64,000 nucleotides of DNA from Cyclina sinensis (taxonomy: Eukaryota; Mollusca; Bivalvia; Venerida; Veneridae). A program made the translations under genes and the position numbers. Positions 11,653-24,040 of this stretch are shown piece after piece (the stretch's first letter is position 1; each line of letters starts with the position of its first letter). Below the pieces are notes generated by a model. The model did no database searches, was not told the origin of the DNA, and worked only from the letters and a program-made list of their open reading frames with translations. The DNA is taken from assembly GCA_012932295.1 (NCBI GenBank), contig JAAONU010000006.1, forward strand, positions 30,592,882 to 30,656,881, given 5' to 3'.

Positions 11653-14521
11653 ATGTGTGTGGTCTTTCTGCTTTGCCTGTCCGGCTCGTGGACAGGGTAA
11701 GTAACATTGAATTTATCAGTATATGTCGTGTCAACTATAAGTGATGCTCGCCCTATACTGAGTGATTGTCGTGGCGTGAGTGGATACTTCTTGAGATATG
11801 AAGCCTTCCGTCTGGCATTATGTAAAGGCGACCAAGGAAGCAGCTGTAGTTAATTTCAAAATGTAAAGAAAGTATGGTTACATTAAGATGCCAAGAGGCC
11901 GATAAAGAAATCATGATATGTAAGACCAGTTCATATGCACGGTTAAACGGTTATCACGGTTACACGGTTATCACGGTTACACCGTCACTGAGCACAGCTG
12001 TGTCAACTCGGCATCTCCAGAACTCCGCGAGAGTAACCCTTGGTGGTGGTGGTGGGGGGGGGGGGGGGGGTTATTAAGGCCTGTACCACAACAGTTTAAA
12101 AATAGTTTTGTTTCCGTTTTAATACGGCATTGTTGCTGAAGATCTAATGAAATCTACTTGTTATCTATTTTACTTTTTTGATGTTTCTTTCATTATTGTC
12201 CAGTGTACTAGGTAACCCCGGCCGACCAGCAATACCTGATGACCCAAATGCTGCCAAGATCTTTCAAGTCGCTGAACAACAGCGGACCACAGCACCTGAC
12301 GGATTTCTCTCAGTCGAAGAAATGGCGGAAATATTCAAGAATTTCGATATGAATGGTAAGATAACAATACACAGGCGCTGTTCACATGTTTTTGTTTGTT
12401 TGTTTTGTTTTGTTTCTTATTGTTTGTTTATGTTGTTGTTTTTTCATCAGTATAACAAAAATTTTTCAGAAGTGTTGGTGTAAGGATTTACTTTAACGTT
12501 TTTTTACACTGCTCGGGAAACAAGTTCTTGCAACTTATAATCATTCCTGTCGATGTCCGCTTCCTGGCTTCAAATCAGTACTCCCGCCTGAAAGATAAAA
12601 TCCGTTCAAACAAGTCTGAATTTGAAGATTTATGCATTTCAATAAGAATTTGATGCAGTTTATAATACCTCCTTCTGATAACTGTTTTCTTGGTTTCTGG
12701 ACACCGGATGATATCCGTAATTTTTACATCTACAGTCACATGCCTTCTAAAATGTGCAGTATTATAAAATACTGTTTTATTTATTACAGGAGATCAGTGT
12801 ATAGATCTGGCCGAGTTTGTATCTCACTGGAAAAGTCTACATCTCGGAGACCTGGATGCGGCAGTTACCCTGTTCCATCATGCGGACACTGACAGGGACG
12901 GTTGCATTGAGAAAGATCCAGACTACGATAGACTCTACTACTATTTTGATCGCAATTGTAAGATTTTTGAAAATATTATCTTTTTCTCAACGAAATGCTC
13001 AGTTTCAAACACATAAGTTGCTGGCGACATTTTTAGTTGTGCCTTTGAAACCTTAGCTGAAGCTTAGTTCATAATCAGTTGATCTCATATTGGTCTACTT
13101 GTCAGTCAGAAAGTTTTCATGTTTGTATGCCCACAAACTGTTAATGATTCTATCAAACTGAATGATGGACAACTCCGTTTTAGAAATATAGCAGGGTAAA
13201 GGTTAAAGAGTTTCAATTCGCTGCCGGGGCACCCTGTTTCAAATGTCATTTCCCCTTTTCTATGCTATAAAAATGTCTTACCAGGCCCCATTACGTTTTT
13301 CAGGTCCCGTGTTTATTAAACCTTCTCATGTGTGGCTTAATTTAGTAACGAAATAGTTTGTTTGTTAAAAAATAAGCATTGAAAATCGCAGTAACATTAA
13401 TATGTAACATTAACACTAAATTTAACCTTTTTGTCTGTCTGGAGTTCACTCAGTGCAGAAAGATAGGGGACACCTGTTGGTTCTGTTATTCTTTAATATC
13501 ATAATATGAACTATGTAGATAAAGAAGGGAAAAAACAGAACAGTTAATGCAAATGATTCATGTTTTTGGTCGTCACGTGACCAGCAAAGTTACAAAGAAT
13601 CCAGTTTGAAACTGTGTCTATTATTATATGAGTGGTAATAACAAAGATTTGACAAATGCTGATCTCTTACTCTGTTTGTTTACTTTGCTTTTATGTAGAG
13701 CGCTCAACTCAGCACACAGTGTGTGTTTAATTGTATTTTAATTATTAATAGTTAGTGGTATCTGTCGCTTCTATGTATTGTGACGATAGCGTTTTAAACA
13801 GAAAAAAATGTGTATTTCAAAATACGTTTGAAGCTGAGAAGTACTTTGTATACATTCCTTAAATGATTATATATATTCTTAGATAAGGAACATTCTGGGG
13901 CAGCTTCAGTAATTGATCTTCTAGACAAATCAATAGTTTGTACTATACAGAAAAGTACTGCGCTATTTTCATTGACAAGTAAATCGTCAATATGTAGGAT
14001 TCTAGTCTGTTCTATTAAGAGATCGTACAATGAGTTTGGTTTATAAGTTCTATACCGATTGTTTGAAAGATTCTGATTGGTTTTAGTCTATGCTTTAAAT
14101 GTTTCCTTTTCTCCGACTCATATAGTTAAGAGAACTAAGAGACTCGGTTCGGAACTATTTCAATATACATGGAATTTCTCCCGTTACATTTGCCAGCCTT
14201 TAATGAAGGACAACTGTAACATGGAACAGTTTGTCCACTAGCTAAATAGCCTGGGTTCGAAACCAGCTCGGACACAAAACCTGTTACTATTAACTAATAT
14301 CTACACCACGTGCCTAGTTCTTCCGCTCCAAATGGAACAAACTATAAAGTACTTTTATCTTACTTAGACACGTCTGATAGGTTTTTGTTGTTGTTGTTTT
14401 GTTTTATTTATTTTCATGTTTTTTAACCTTTTTGTGTCATATAATACTTTTTTCTATTGCAGCTGACGGTAAAATCTCAGAGGCAGAATTCAAAGAAGTT
14501 TGGTACAGTCTGTCAGCATGA
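11653..14521 (+). CDS. Secreted EF-hand calcium-binding protein B (4 exons, intact)
   Basis: Coding exons are 11653-11696, 12204-12355, 12790-12957 and 14463-14521. All have GT-AG borders and phases 2, 1 and 1; together they give an intact 140-residue protein. I chose the ATG at 11653 because the ATG at 11640 does not join exon 2 in frame. Residues 1-15 form a short hydrophobic signal peptide (MCVVFLLCLSGSWTG). Two EF-hand loops are canonical: residues 63-74 (DMNGDQCIDLAE) and 119-130 (DRNSDGKISEAE), with acidic residues or Asn at positions 1, 3 and 5 and Glu at 12. The loop at 98-109 (DTDRDGCIEKDP) has Pro at position 12 and the region near 42-53 is degenerate, so two strong Ca2+ sites and one or two weak ones are expected. 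It is a tandem duplicate of the gene at 5915. This is a calmodulin-superfamily, extracellular type; the exact orthologue is unknown. Confidence 0.88.
12041..12070. repeat. (TGG)n to poly-G tract in intron 1 of EF-hand gene B
   Basis: Four TGG units run into 17 consecutive G. The tract could form a G-quadruplex on the + strand and is a likely site of length error or polymorphism. Confidence 0.85.
12511..12600 (-). mobile_element. Fragment of SINE family 2 (3' part)
   Basis: CAAGTTCTTGCAACTTATAA, followed by a CTTCCTGGCTTCAAATCAGT motif, matches the 3' half of the family-2 SINE seen complete at 33866-34100. The tRNA-like head is missing. Confidence 0.55.
14227..14280 (+). mobile_element. tRNA-like SINE fragment in intron 3 of EF-hand gene B
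   Basis: A B-box-like GGGTTCGAAACC follows a TAGCTAAATAGC segment. It resembles a degenerate tRNA-derived SINE head. No complete cloverleaf or tail was found. Confidence 0.35.
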
Positions 14522-14652
14522 GACTTCCGTGCATATCTTGTTTTCAAAAATAGATAAAGAATAATGTAAATGGAAAGTGTCTTTCCGTTTTGAAAGAAAG
14601 AAAAAGATTTAAAAGTATGTGTGTTATTAAAATATGAAAGGTTCATATGTCA

Positions 14653-14658
14653 AATAAA
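14653..14658 (+). terminator. Poly(A) signal of EF-hand gene B
   Basis: AATAAA 132 nt after the stop, at nearly the same distance as in paralogue A. Confidence 0.5.
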
Positions 14659-14924
14659 ATGATCAAGTCCTCACATCAAATTAAATGTTGTATAAAATTT
14701 AAAGGGTCGTTTTAACGGGTTTCAAGCATTCTAGTGAAGAATATGTCTCAGGATAAAAATCGAATATTCAAAGAAATCATTCCTTTTATTATTTCGATGG
14801 AATACCTGAAAGTGTTATGTCTAGGAAGATCATGTGTTCCAGTCTAGATCACCTCTAGATAATGCCCCACCCCCTTGAATGGAGAATTATCACTCCATCT
14901 TGATTTTATCATTGATGAAAGTTA

Positions 14925-16365
14925 AACTTTGGCCATAGGTTCTAGAGAGATTTTCTACGGCCACCGATACAAAAAAGCATAGACTTTTGACCACAGATAC
15001 TAGAAAAATCACATTAGGGCACGGGTACTAGGAACATCGATTTTGGATATGGGTACTAGGAACATAGAATTTGGCCACGGTTACTTAGACTTTGGCCGCT
15101 GATACTGGAAACGTCGACTTTGGCCACGGGTACTAAGAACATAAACTGCCGACTGGTACAAGGAACATTGACTTTGACCAAGGATACTAGAGACATAGAC
15201 TTTGGCTAGGAGTACTAGGAACATTGATTTTGGCTATGGTTACTAGGAACATAGACTTTGGCTAGGAGTACTAGGAACATTGATTTTGGCAATGGTTACT
15301 AGGAACATAGACTTTGCCATGGGTACTGGGAACAAAGAGTTTGGCCACAGGTACTAGAAACATCGATTTTGGCGAAGGATACTGGGGAGTAGCTTTTGGC
15401 CACTAGTATGAAAATATGCATTTTTGGAACGGGAATTACAACCTAGACTTTGGCCACGACCATAAGGCTTATATACTTTGGCCACGGGTAATAGCAAAAT
15501 AGACTTTTGGCCACAGGAACTAGAAACATAGATTTTGGCAACGGGTACTAGAAACATAGACTTCGGCCAAGGGAACTAGAAAATTGACTTTGGCCACGAG
15601 TACTAGGGACATAGACATTGGCCACGAGCACTAGGAAGAAAGACATTGACTACGGGTTGTAGAAAATAGACACTGGCTAGTAATTAGAACATAGACGTCG
15701 GCAGCAGGTACTAGGAATATAGAAATTGGCCACGGGAACTAGGAACATAGACCTTGGCCAAGGGTACTTGGAACACAGACATTTGCCACGGGCACAAGAA
15801 CATAGACATTGGCCACAGGTACTAGGAACATAGGCATTGGCCACGGGAAGGTACATTAACATCGGCCACGGGTTCTAGGAGCACAGACATTGGTCATTGG
15901 TTCTAGAAACATAGAGTTTGACCAAGGTACTAGAAACATAGACTTTGGCCATGGTTACTTGGAACACAGATACTGGCTATTGGTACTAGGAACATAGACA
16001 TTGGACACGGGTACTAGAAACATAGTCATTGGCCACGGGTACTATGAACATAGTCTTTGGATTTTGGTACTAGGAACATAAAAATTGGCCTTATGTTCTT
16101 AAACCAGAGACTTTGACCAGGGGCATTCGGAATACAGATACTGGCCAAGGGTACAAGGAACATAGTCAATGGCCAGGGGTACTAGGAACATAGATATTTG
16201 CCACGGGTACTAGGATTATAGACTTTAGCCAAGGGTACTAGAAACATAGTCTTTGACCATGGGTACTAGAAACATGAACATTGATCACGGGAAATAGGAA
16301 CATAGGCTTTGGCCATGGATACTAGAAACACAGACTTTGGCCACGGGTACTTTGACCATAGCTTT
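14925..16365. repeat. 28-bp degenerate minisatellite, about 50 copies
   Basis: The consensus is close to TTGGCCACGGGTACTAGGAA followed by CATAGACT. Copies vary widely (single-base changes and small indels), so the array looks old and unhomogenised compared with the 39-bp and 48-bp arrays in this window. It lies between EF-hand gene B and the claudin-like gene. Confidence 0.9.
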
Positions 16366-17044
16366 GTATACATACATGCTTGTAAAATAAAAGACTTTTC
16401 AGCATGTTCTTAAAAAAATAAATACTGTATGACGATGTCCTGGTAAGTAATTTGCGTAGGGTATGACTAATTACGTTGATTTTATTCATCTTATTGACGA
16501 GCTTGGATATACTCTTAGTGGTTGAGAACCATCCACTTTAAGAAAGTCAGCATGTCTAAAATACATATTATTTCACATTACCTGAAAGCGTAGTTACTTG
16601 CTGAATCAATCTTTTACATGTTGAACATACACATATATTTGTTTAATGAAGTTTATGACCTTAAAACGTACCAGCAAGATTCATGTTTATTTTTTTAAAA
16701 GAAAGTAGTTTGAAAATATGTTATATAAATTCCGAAATTATATGAATGTAAAACTTCCTTTTTTTGTCATACTCGATAACAAGTTTCTTTCTGGCTCGTT
16801 GAATTTTACGCATTGAATGGGTATTAATAATAGATGTATTTTAAGCCTTTAAAATAACCTAGTAAGAAGTAGTACACGGTAGTGGGTAGATATAGCTTTA
16901 CCACAGCGTCGATAGTTCGTGAACGTCAGGAAAATATTGTACAAATAACTCGAATCAGTCAGTGTCTGAATAAATACATCGTACATCATAAACGCATTAG
17001 GAAAATTAATTTAACTTAGACTGTGGGATTTTTTAAACACAGAA
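16366..17044. other. Upstream region of the claudin-like gene
   Basis: AT-rich with no feature recognised, except that TTTTTTAAACACAG directly before the ATG at 17045 has the shape of a 3' splice site, so the gene may have a 5'-UTR intron. Confidence 0.35.
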
Positions 17045-18938
17045 ATGGCAAAACTTGGAAGTTTCGTGACGTTTTTTTACTTCTTGGCTTTTGTTGCGGG
17101 AGTAATTTCCCTGTTTTTACCGTTCTGGGTGACCACGAAGGTGGACGTTGAGACTAGAACAGTCACTGTAACTAGGAGAATCCAGAGTGGGTTGTGGTGG
17201 AAGCGAGAGAGTTATGAAATAAAAGCAGATTCTCTTTATGCCAACGAGACCGATGCGTCCTGGAAAAGTATTAGCAGTTCCAATATGGGTAAGTGAATTT
17301 ATCATAATAAATCTTAGAACAGGAGATAACAGCTTAGAACCCTGTTCGCGGAATTTAGATCATGGTTTCACGTTACTCTTTTAGAAGCGAGTACTGATGT
17401 TATCTCTAGTAGACAGCTGTCAGGAGTAGACGTCGAAAGTGGAACAGCTGAACTTAACGAAACAGAACTGAACTGAACTTAACGAAACAGAACTGAAATG
17501 AGCAGAACGAAACTGAACTGAACTAAACTGAACTGATCAGAACTGAACAAGCTGAAGTAACCTACATCATAATGTACCACAACATGAGTAGAATACGTAG
17601 CGCCTCCCTCCCCCACGCCACCCTTCCCCACCCCCGCCCCGCCCCATCGACCTCCCACCCACTTTTTAACGTTAGATAATTTATTACAACAAAGACGGTG
17701 TGTTGTACTCTCTTAAGAATGTTGTTCTTCCGAATGATCCAATTTATATTTTCTCACATTACTGGAAATCAATTTTAACAGACCACTTAATTATGTATAT
17801 TGACAAAAAATTAAGTATTAGATACGATGAAAAAACCGTGATGGTATTTAGCATATAAACAAACTAGATTCCATGTACATTGATATTTGTAATAAAGTAC
17901 CCATGTACATTACTAACTGCGTCGTTGCAATATTACACAAACGGCTCGTAAGCTGACGTTGTATTTGGAAATAATGAGATATAATGTCATTTTTTGGCAA
18001 GTCAGATTTGGTTCATATATTGGATAACATAGTTTATTATGTGGGTGATATACCCCGCATACCGAAATTCATTGTCTATTGATGGGCATGACACATGATT
18101 GCTAACAGGGTGTGACATTGAAAATTAGCTATTAACTATTTTCGGAAGGGTGCATTGACCGAACTTGATCTTTTAACTATAGAATTACATTATAGTTCAT
18201 AACTTTAGGATTTATTTGGTTTTAACCTGTACTTCAGTTGAACAATCGTAGTTATTTCCAAACAGAAATATGTTTTATTGTTTATCATGAGAATGGGTAA
18301 AATAGATGTATATTTTCCCCACTTAAGCTGCGGTAATCTCATAAAACTGGCAAGCAAAGGGCGGGACCTTTCATTGCTGATATATACCAAACATATAAAA
18401 GAACCTAAACTGTCTCGGGAACTTAGACACTTTCTGTACTTTTCACTAGCATACGATGCTTATAATACACACTAAGTGGGCGTTTGTCGCATTAACAGTT
18501 GAAATACCTGCAATAAACACATACGTGTTTCAAATACGCTATAGGTATTGACTGGGTTGTCCGTTGCTCGTTCTTCATGTTTATTTGAATATTATTTGTG
18601 AATGATATCGGTAATTTTGAAATAACTGTAGTGTCACATTTCTTAAGCTTTCTATAACCATAGTGTAACAATTTCACACTTCTTCCACGCTCCGTTTATA
18701 ATTGTTTGTGGGGTTTCCAATCCCTTGATTTTGTTGCCGATAAAAGCAAAAGACGTTGCGCTAAATATAATTGATGAATGTACATGTATCTATCTAAAAA
18801 AGACTGGTACAGAAAGTTTACTTATTCTATTTGTATTTCAAGTGTCTCTAAATTGGGCGTATTTGTCGAAGCCAACCTATTTACATAACAAGGCGTTAGC
18901 ATTATTGCAAATTTTTGCATTACAAATGTACAAGTAAT

Positions 18939-18989
<51 letters not shown>

Positions 18990-21734
18990 ATCCGAAGGAC
19001 TTAGTTTGTTCAAGTTTCTCCAAATGCAAAAGAGCACATTCATATTATTTAATGAAATATATGCTCTGCCATATTTCAATGTGATTTTGATGACATATTT
19101 TGACTGTTTTTGTTTGTTTGAATGTTTTCTTTGGTTGTAATTGTTTTTTAAGGTTTTTATAGCTGAAACATTTTTAGAAATTATACATGAATGCATTTGC
19201 ATACGATTTAATCTTAGCGTCAGACTGATAAAGCTTTGTCCTTGAAAGCTTCAACAATCTGATAGAAAGATCAAAGTACTGAAAGAAGCCAACAGATAAG
19301 ATATTTATAATTTTTCATATTTCAGTACTTTAAAGGTAATGTAAACACTTATTTAAAATACGATAAGAAAGGGTTAGCATATGGGGCCTAGATACACCTT
19401 TTGTTTACAATGGCAGACGACAGATTGATGGGCAAATGGTAGCCGCGTTTTACATAGGTGGAAGCTCAACACCCAGCTTCGTCTGGAATTCATAATTCAA
19501 GAGATTCATTTACATAATGCATAAATTCCATAGAATATGGATACATCAGCTCTTTTCAAACAATATGTCATAATAGTAAATGCCACGTTCTGTAATGAAA
19601 AAACATCTGTTTTATTTTTGTTTACTTAAAACTACAACGGGTAACCAGTATCTGATTATGCCAGTGTTTACAAAAAACAACAACACAACACAAATGAGAA
19701 AAATGAATACAGGGACTGACCAAAACAATTCAAACCTTCGATCTCACGTTTCGTTGCAGACGACCGCATCACTTTTCGATCTCGACGATGTTTTTATAAA
19801 AGTCACTAAAACTGATGTATTCAGTTGAATTTCAGATACTGATGGGATCAAGGCAATTAAAGGCGTGATTATCATAGGCCTTGGCTTTCTTCTGGTTGTT
19901 ATTTTCATCGCCGGCTGTACAAGATGTTGTGCCAATGATGGGAACCAGTTCCGCATGTATAGTGTATTCTGCGGTGCAGGGGTGGCCGCCATTATTGCGG
20001 GTAAGATTGTTCACGCTATACTCACCTAATTTATATTACATTATAAAAGTAAATACTGTTCCTTTAACATATTTTTTCTGCAGGTGCAGGTTTGGCCGCA
20101 ATGATTGACAGAAAGGTTTTTCTTCATATCAATTATACTTGTTTATCAAGCTTTTAAACTTCCTTTTGTCTGTTGATCTTTCTTCCTTATTAGACAGATG
20201 ATATCAGACAATAGATATGTATTTTGCAACGCATTTAAAAACAGGAAGTCATATGACAGTAAATAAGAAGAGCCTATTACGAATGTGTTGTTGTAGTTTT
20301 TTGTTATATCTCGATCTGAAAGAATAAAAAAATAGAGAGATAAAAAAGAATTAATCCAAAAAGAAATGTGTATATTTTGTTCCATGTGACCTTTTTTTCT
20401 AATGCATTTGACTTTATCACCTTCATCATTGCATTCCGAAAATAAGAAAATCAAAGAAGCGCTCCGAGAACATTTTATCCAAAAGGCATTTTATTAACAT
20501 TAAACTTATCTACAAAAACTAATTGCAGAAAAATAAAATCGAAACATAGCTTGGATTTGTATGTTTAATAAGAAAGCTGTGATGTGATGTTTCACAATCA
20601 TTTCAAATTGATCACTTTATTTTTATATCAAATCAACATACGTATATGTAAAATAGGGAAACAAAATTTGTTTAATAAAATTAAGAGCAAAATAGTCAGA
20701 AACTATGGACAAGAAAGCATAACATTGACTTAAGTTTAGATAACAAAAAAACAATGATAAAGTGAAACTCTTAGTAAACGAAACTACACTTAAACATTTT
20801 AAACAATTGTTCCTATTTCCTATTATATCGGTAATCAAACTGTGTCAGGCATACATAATTATTTCTTCCTTGAATTATGATTGACACTGGACTAATTTCA
20901 GTCGAGTTATTCTGGTATTACACTTTTGCCGGTTTAACCAGTTTTACACTTAATGAAGCTAGTAGAGTTATTCTGGTATCACACTTTTGCCGGTTTAACC
21001 AGTTTTACACTTAATGAAGCTAGTAGAGTTATTCTGGTATCACACTTTTGCCGGTTTAACCAGTTTTACACTTAATGAAGCTAGTAGAGTTATTCTGGTA
21101 TCACACTTTTGCCGGATTAACCATTTTTACACTTAATGAAGCTAGTAGAGTTATTCTGGTATCACACTTTTGCCGGTTTAACCAGTTTTACACTTAATGA
21201 AGCTAGTAGAGTTATTGGTACAAGACGTTTTCCGGTTGTGTTAAAGGGGTTCATGTACTGCGTTAAAGGGGTACATGTAGTGCGTTAAAGGGGTTCGTGT
21301 ACTGCGTTAAAGGGGTACATGTAGTGCGTTAAAGGGGTTCATGTACTGCGTTAAAGGGGTCCATATACTGCGTTAAAGGGGTTCATGCACTGCGTTAAAG
21401 GGGTACATGCACTGCGATTTTGCCAGTAGACTCTAATCGAGGTTACATTTTTGCCGCATGACTACTCTGGTATGTTTTATTGGTACATGTACTACATAAT
21501 AAGAACAGAGTTAATTAGGTTTTTACACTTTTTTCAGGTATTTTAATCGGTATTGGACCAATTATATACTACACTGATGTGAAAGATGACTATAAATATA
21601 AGAGTGACGACCTGGACTGGTGTTTCTGGACGGCCGTGGCCTCGGCGTGCGCTGCCATTGCTGCCGGAATACTTGGCATTCTAGGGTGTCTCGTCAGCTT
21701 CAGAGGCGCGAGGAAAAAGAGTATCACTGAATAG
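17045..21734 (+). CDS. Claudin/PMP22-like four-transmembrane protein (3 coding exons)
   Basis: Exons 17045-17288, 19836-20000 and 21538-21734 join in phase 1 at both junctions and give 201 residues. Hydrophobic segments are at about 7-29, 91-109, 124-148 and 164-191, matching the tetraspan claudin/PMP22/EMP superfamily with both ends in the cytosol. The first extracellular loop (30-88) has a GLWW motif at 49-52, reminiscent of the W-GLW signature, but lacks the usual Cys pair; N67-E-T is a potential N-glycosylation site. CTRCC after segment 2 may be palmitoylated. The C-terminus (RKKSITE) is short and basic, without an obvious PDZ ligand. The likely role is a plasma-membrane junction or adhesion protein. 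Assignment to true claudins versus PMP22-like proteins is open. Confidence 0.8.
17455..17552. repeat. GAACT-type simple repeat in intron 1 of the claudin-like gene
   Basis: Imperfect AACTGAACT/ACAGAACTGAA units over about 100 bp. Confidence 0.7.
18938..18984. repeat. (CT)n microsatellite
   Basis: An almost pure run of about 23 CT units within intron 1 of the claudin-like gene. Confidence 0.95.
20084..20115 (+). other. Possible poison exon in intron 2 of the claudin-like gene
   Basis: A strong 3' splice site (TATTTTTTCTGCAG) precedes 32 nt that end at AAAG|GTTTTT. The segment begins GTGCAGGTTTGGCCGCAATG and closely resembles the 3' end of exon 2 (GGTGCAGGGGTGGCCGCCAT), which lies under 120 bp upstream. 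Splicing exon 2 directly to 21538 completes the third membrane segment in frame. Including the 32-nt segment would put an in-frame stop (GTA TTT TAA) at the start of the last exon. It is either a decayed micro-duplication or a regulated poison exon. Confidence 0.3.
20905..21215. repeat. 61-bp tandem repeat, five copies
   Basis: The unit is built from AGTAGAGTTATTCTGGTATC, ACACTTTTGCCGGTTTAACC and AGTTTTACACTTAATGAAGC. Copies are nearly identical. It lies in intron 2 of the claudin-like gene, directly before the 22-bp array. Confidence 0.92.
21238..21415. repeat. 22-bp tandem repeat, about eight copies
   Basis: The unit is close to GTTAAAGGGGTTCATGTACT followed by GC, with alternating TTCATG and TACATG versions. 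It follows the 61-bp array immediately and lies about 120 bp before the last coding exon. Confidence 0.92.
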
Positions 21735-22065
21735 TTTAGCTGTGCAAATTTAAATAGATATCAGTGACTAGTTTACTCAATACAGATATTATGATATATT
21801 GTTAATTATAGTATTATATACATTTGAAAATTATGTGTAGCGTGTGTTATTTTAATGCCTGTAAAGTTGTTACAGCACTGATTTTTGAAACAGAACTTGA
21901 CATAGGAGAGATTACGTATCACTTTGTCTTTGAAACACTAAAATCGGATACTAACTGTTTCCATTACACTCAGCATTAGTGTTTTAGTTTGCTTCAAAAT
22001 ATTATAACCAACCTGTTCTTTTTTCTACCAAACTTTGTCTGAAATGCTATATTTAAAAAAATGAC

Positions 22066-22071
22066 AATAAA
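22066..22071 (+). terminator. Poly(A) signal of the claudin-like gene
   Basis: AATAAA about 330 nt after the stop, the first canonical hexamer downstream. Confidence 0.45.
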
Positions 22072-23100
22072 TATACATGACTCTGACTTCATATTAAATC
22101 ATTAACGTTGAATATTTACGCACACGAACCGGTCGAATTGGGTGAGCACGGGAGATATCTGAAAACTGGCTTTCTTAAATATTTTTGATAATTCTGACCT
22201 CAGTAAGACAATATTTTTTCATGATCTATTTAGCAGTCATTATAAGTATTTATGTGCGTGCAATATAAGCGAATACGCTCTGCAGTTTTTGTAGATAATG
22301 TAATAAAAGTAAAATACCATGAAGATATTTTCACATCTCTTTTCTATTTATAGCAAAATGATGTAAAGAGTAGAATAATTTCATAGTGGTAGACTTTAGT
22401 TTGCACAAGATTTATTGTTTAATCAAAGTATTGAAATGAAGTTTCATCTTGAGCTGAAATGGAGCAATCTACCTGTGACAGGTCATTTTTTTGTATTTAC
22501 TTAAAAAAGAAGATTCTAGGAAGAAATAGAAAATCTTCCTTGAAAGGCAAAAAATCTCATCCTCCTATCAAAAGTTTTATCAATTACGTATGCCACTTAG
22601 TCGTTATATATATATATATGCGTTCTTGTTTTAAAAGTGGGGAGTGGCACACCTCGGTGTGGGAATTAGAATTATAATGACATTTTCCACATTATTATGC
22701 CTATTTCAAAGCGCTATTCTAAGCCAAAAGATGAGGGGTGGGGGCGATGAGGTCAGATTGTGTCTGAATGGGGTGGGAGGGGGGGGGGGCTCTAAACCAG
22801 GGCCTGAACCGGGCTTGGTGATACACATGGGACGTGGCTGAATAACCTATATGAGACACATTTTTCGACCTCGTTTAAGTGTTATTTTTTTTACATTTTT
22901 GGAACCATTGGGTTTTAAATACAATGCAGGCTAAGTTTCTGTCAAGAATTTAAGATGATATATTTGTTGAAGTACAAATGTATTGGATAACATAGGAATC
23001 ACACAAAACGAATGTGGTAAGTGACCGCGAGTCTCAGAGTGAGCTGAAATCCAGTAACGGACAAGCATTGGAAGAGTGGCTTAAATCTAATAGACCTGCA

Positions 23101-23391
23101 GACCTTTTCACAAAATAACTTTATTAATCTTAAGATTTTGACTTACGATTATCGTAAGTGAAATCTTAAGTCATTTTCACAAATCTTATGATAATTCTTA
23201 TTCAAGAAAAACTTATGATAAATTTTACTTGTAAATGTAACATTTTACACTTACGAACGGGTAACATCAATCGTCAGGTTAAGGCAGATTTTACACTTAA
23301 GATTTTACACTTACGATTTTCTGTGAAAAGGATATTTATCGTAAGAGTTTTCTTACGAAAACATTGTCGTAAGTTTTTTTGTGAAAAGGTC
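23101..23391. mobile_element. MITE with 15-bp perfect terminal inverted repeats
   Basis: GACCTTTTCACAAAA at 23101-23115 is the exact reverse complement of 23377-23391. The interior is packed with small palindromes and short inverted repeats (CTTACGATTATCGTAAG, TCTTAAG, TCTTACG and CGTAAG pairs), so the whole 291 bp can fold back. No coding capacity; the superfamily is not identifiable and a target duplication is not clear. Confidence 0.8.
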
Positions 23392-23601
23392 AGCTGTATT
23401 TTATCATATTCTCTTGGATGATATCAAACAAATAAGTGGTGTGCCTCGAAAGCTTAGCCACGCATGGCACCTCAGCTCACCGTGCTGTAAAAGGGTACCA
23501 GTAGAGAATGTTCCTGCTCCTCTCTAGGTTGCTTGGTTACATCAAGGCCGGAAAGATGTCAGGGATAAACTTGTATAGCTTTTAAAGCAATCGAGAAGGA
23601 G

Positions 23602-23640
23602 CGGATCAGTGGTCCAGTGGTAACGCGCTGGAAGGGAAGT
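23602..23640 (+). mobile_element. tRNA-like SINE head fragment
   Basis: GATCAGTGGTCCAGTGGTAA, followed by CGCGCTGGAAGG, has A-box character (AGTGGTCCAGTGGT). No B box follows, so it is truncated. Confidence 0.35.
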
Positions 23641-23964
23641 GACAAAATGATAGAAACAGTCACTGTTGTTGAAGTTTAATATCAATAGGTACATTAAAAG
23701 CCAAGCTTAGAGCACTTAATAAGTATGTAGATATACAATCACAAATAATATCGATTTTACTAATAAATAAATAATAAAATTTATGAAAATAAACAAATGA
23801 AAATTGCTTCCATTCTTCATGTAACAGTAATGTCCTTAAAAAACAAACAAACGGGAAGCATAATGACTATCAATCTTAATGCAAATAATTTAAGGATATC
23901 GTCTTGGTATAAAAAGTTTCTTGTATGCCTCTGGCTAGGATTTTTAAATTTCAAAAGCTTGGTA

Positions 23965-24040
23965 TCTGTGTCAGTGGAGGACAGTAATCAAGGGGCAGAA
24001 CAGACGGTCCTGACCTGGAGGTCAATGTTTTGATTCCAGC
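23965..24040 (+). mobile_element. tRNA-like SINE fragment
   Basis: A tRNA-like arrangement with AGTAATCAAGGGGCAGAACA in the A-box region and GTTTTGATTCC in the B-box position. It is degenerate, and the tail was not identified. Confidence 0.35.

Noticed and set aside
12178..12483. 101-codon + strand open frame beginning MMFLSLLSSVLGNPGRP
   Set aside because: Its middle is the real exon 2 of EF-hand gene B, but both ends are intron read-through. The M-rich hydrophobic start mimics a signal peptide, yet the separate exon at 11653 fits in phase and parallels gene A.
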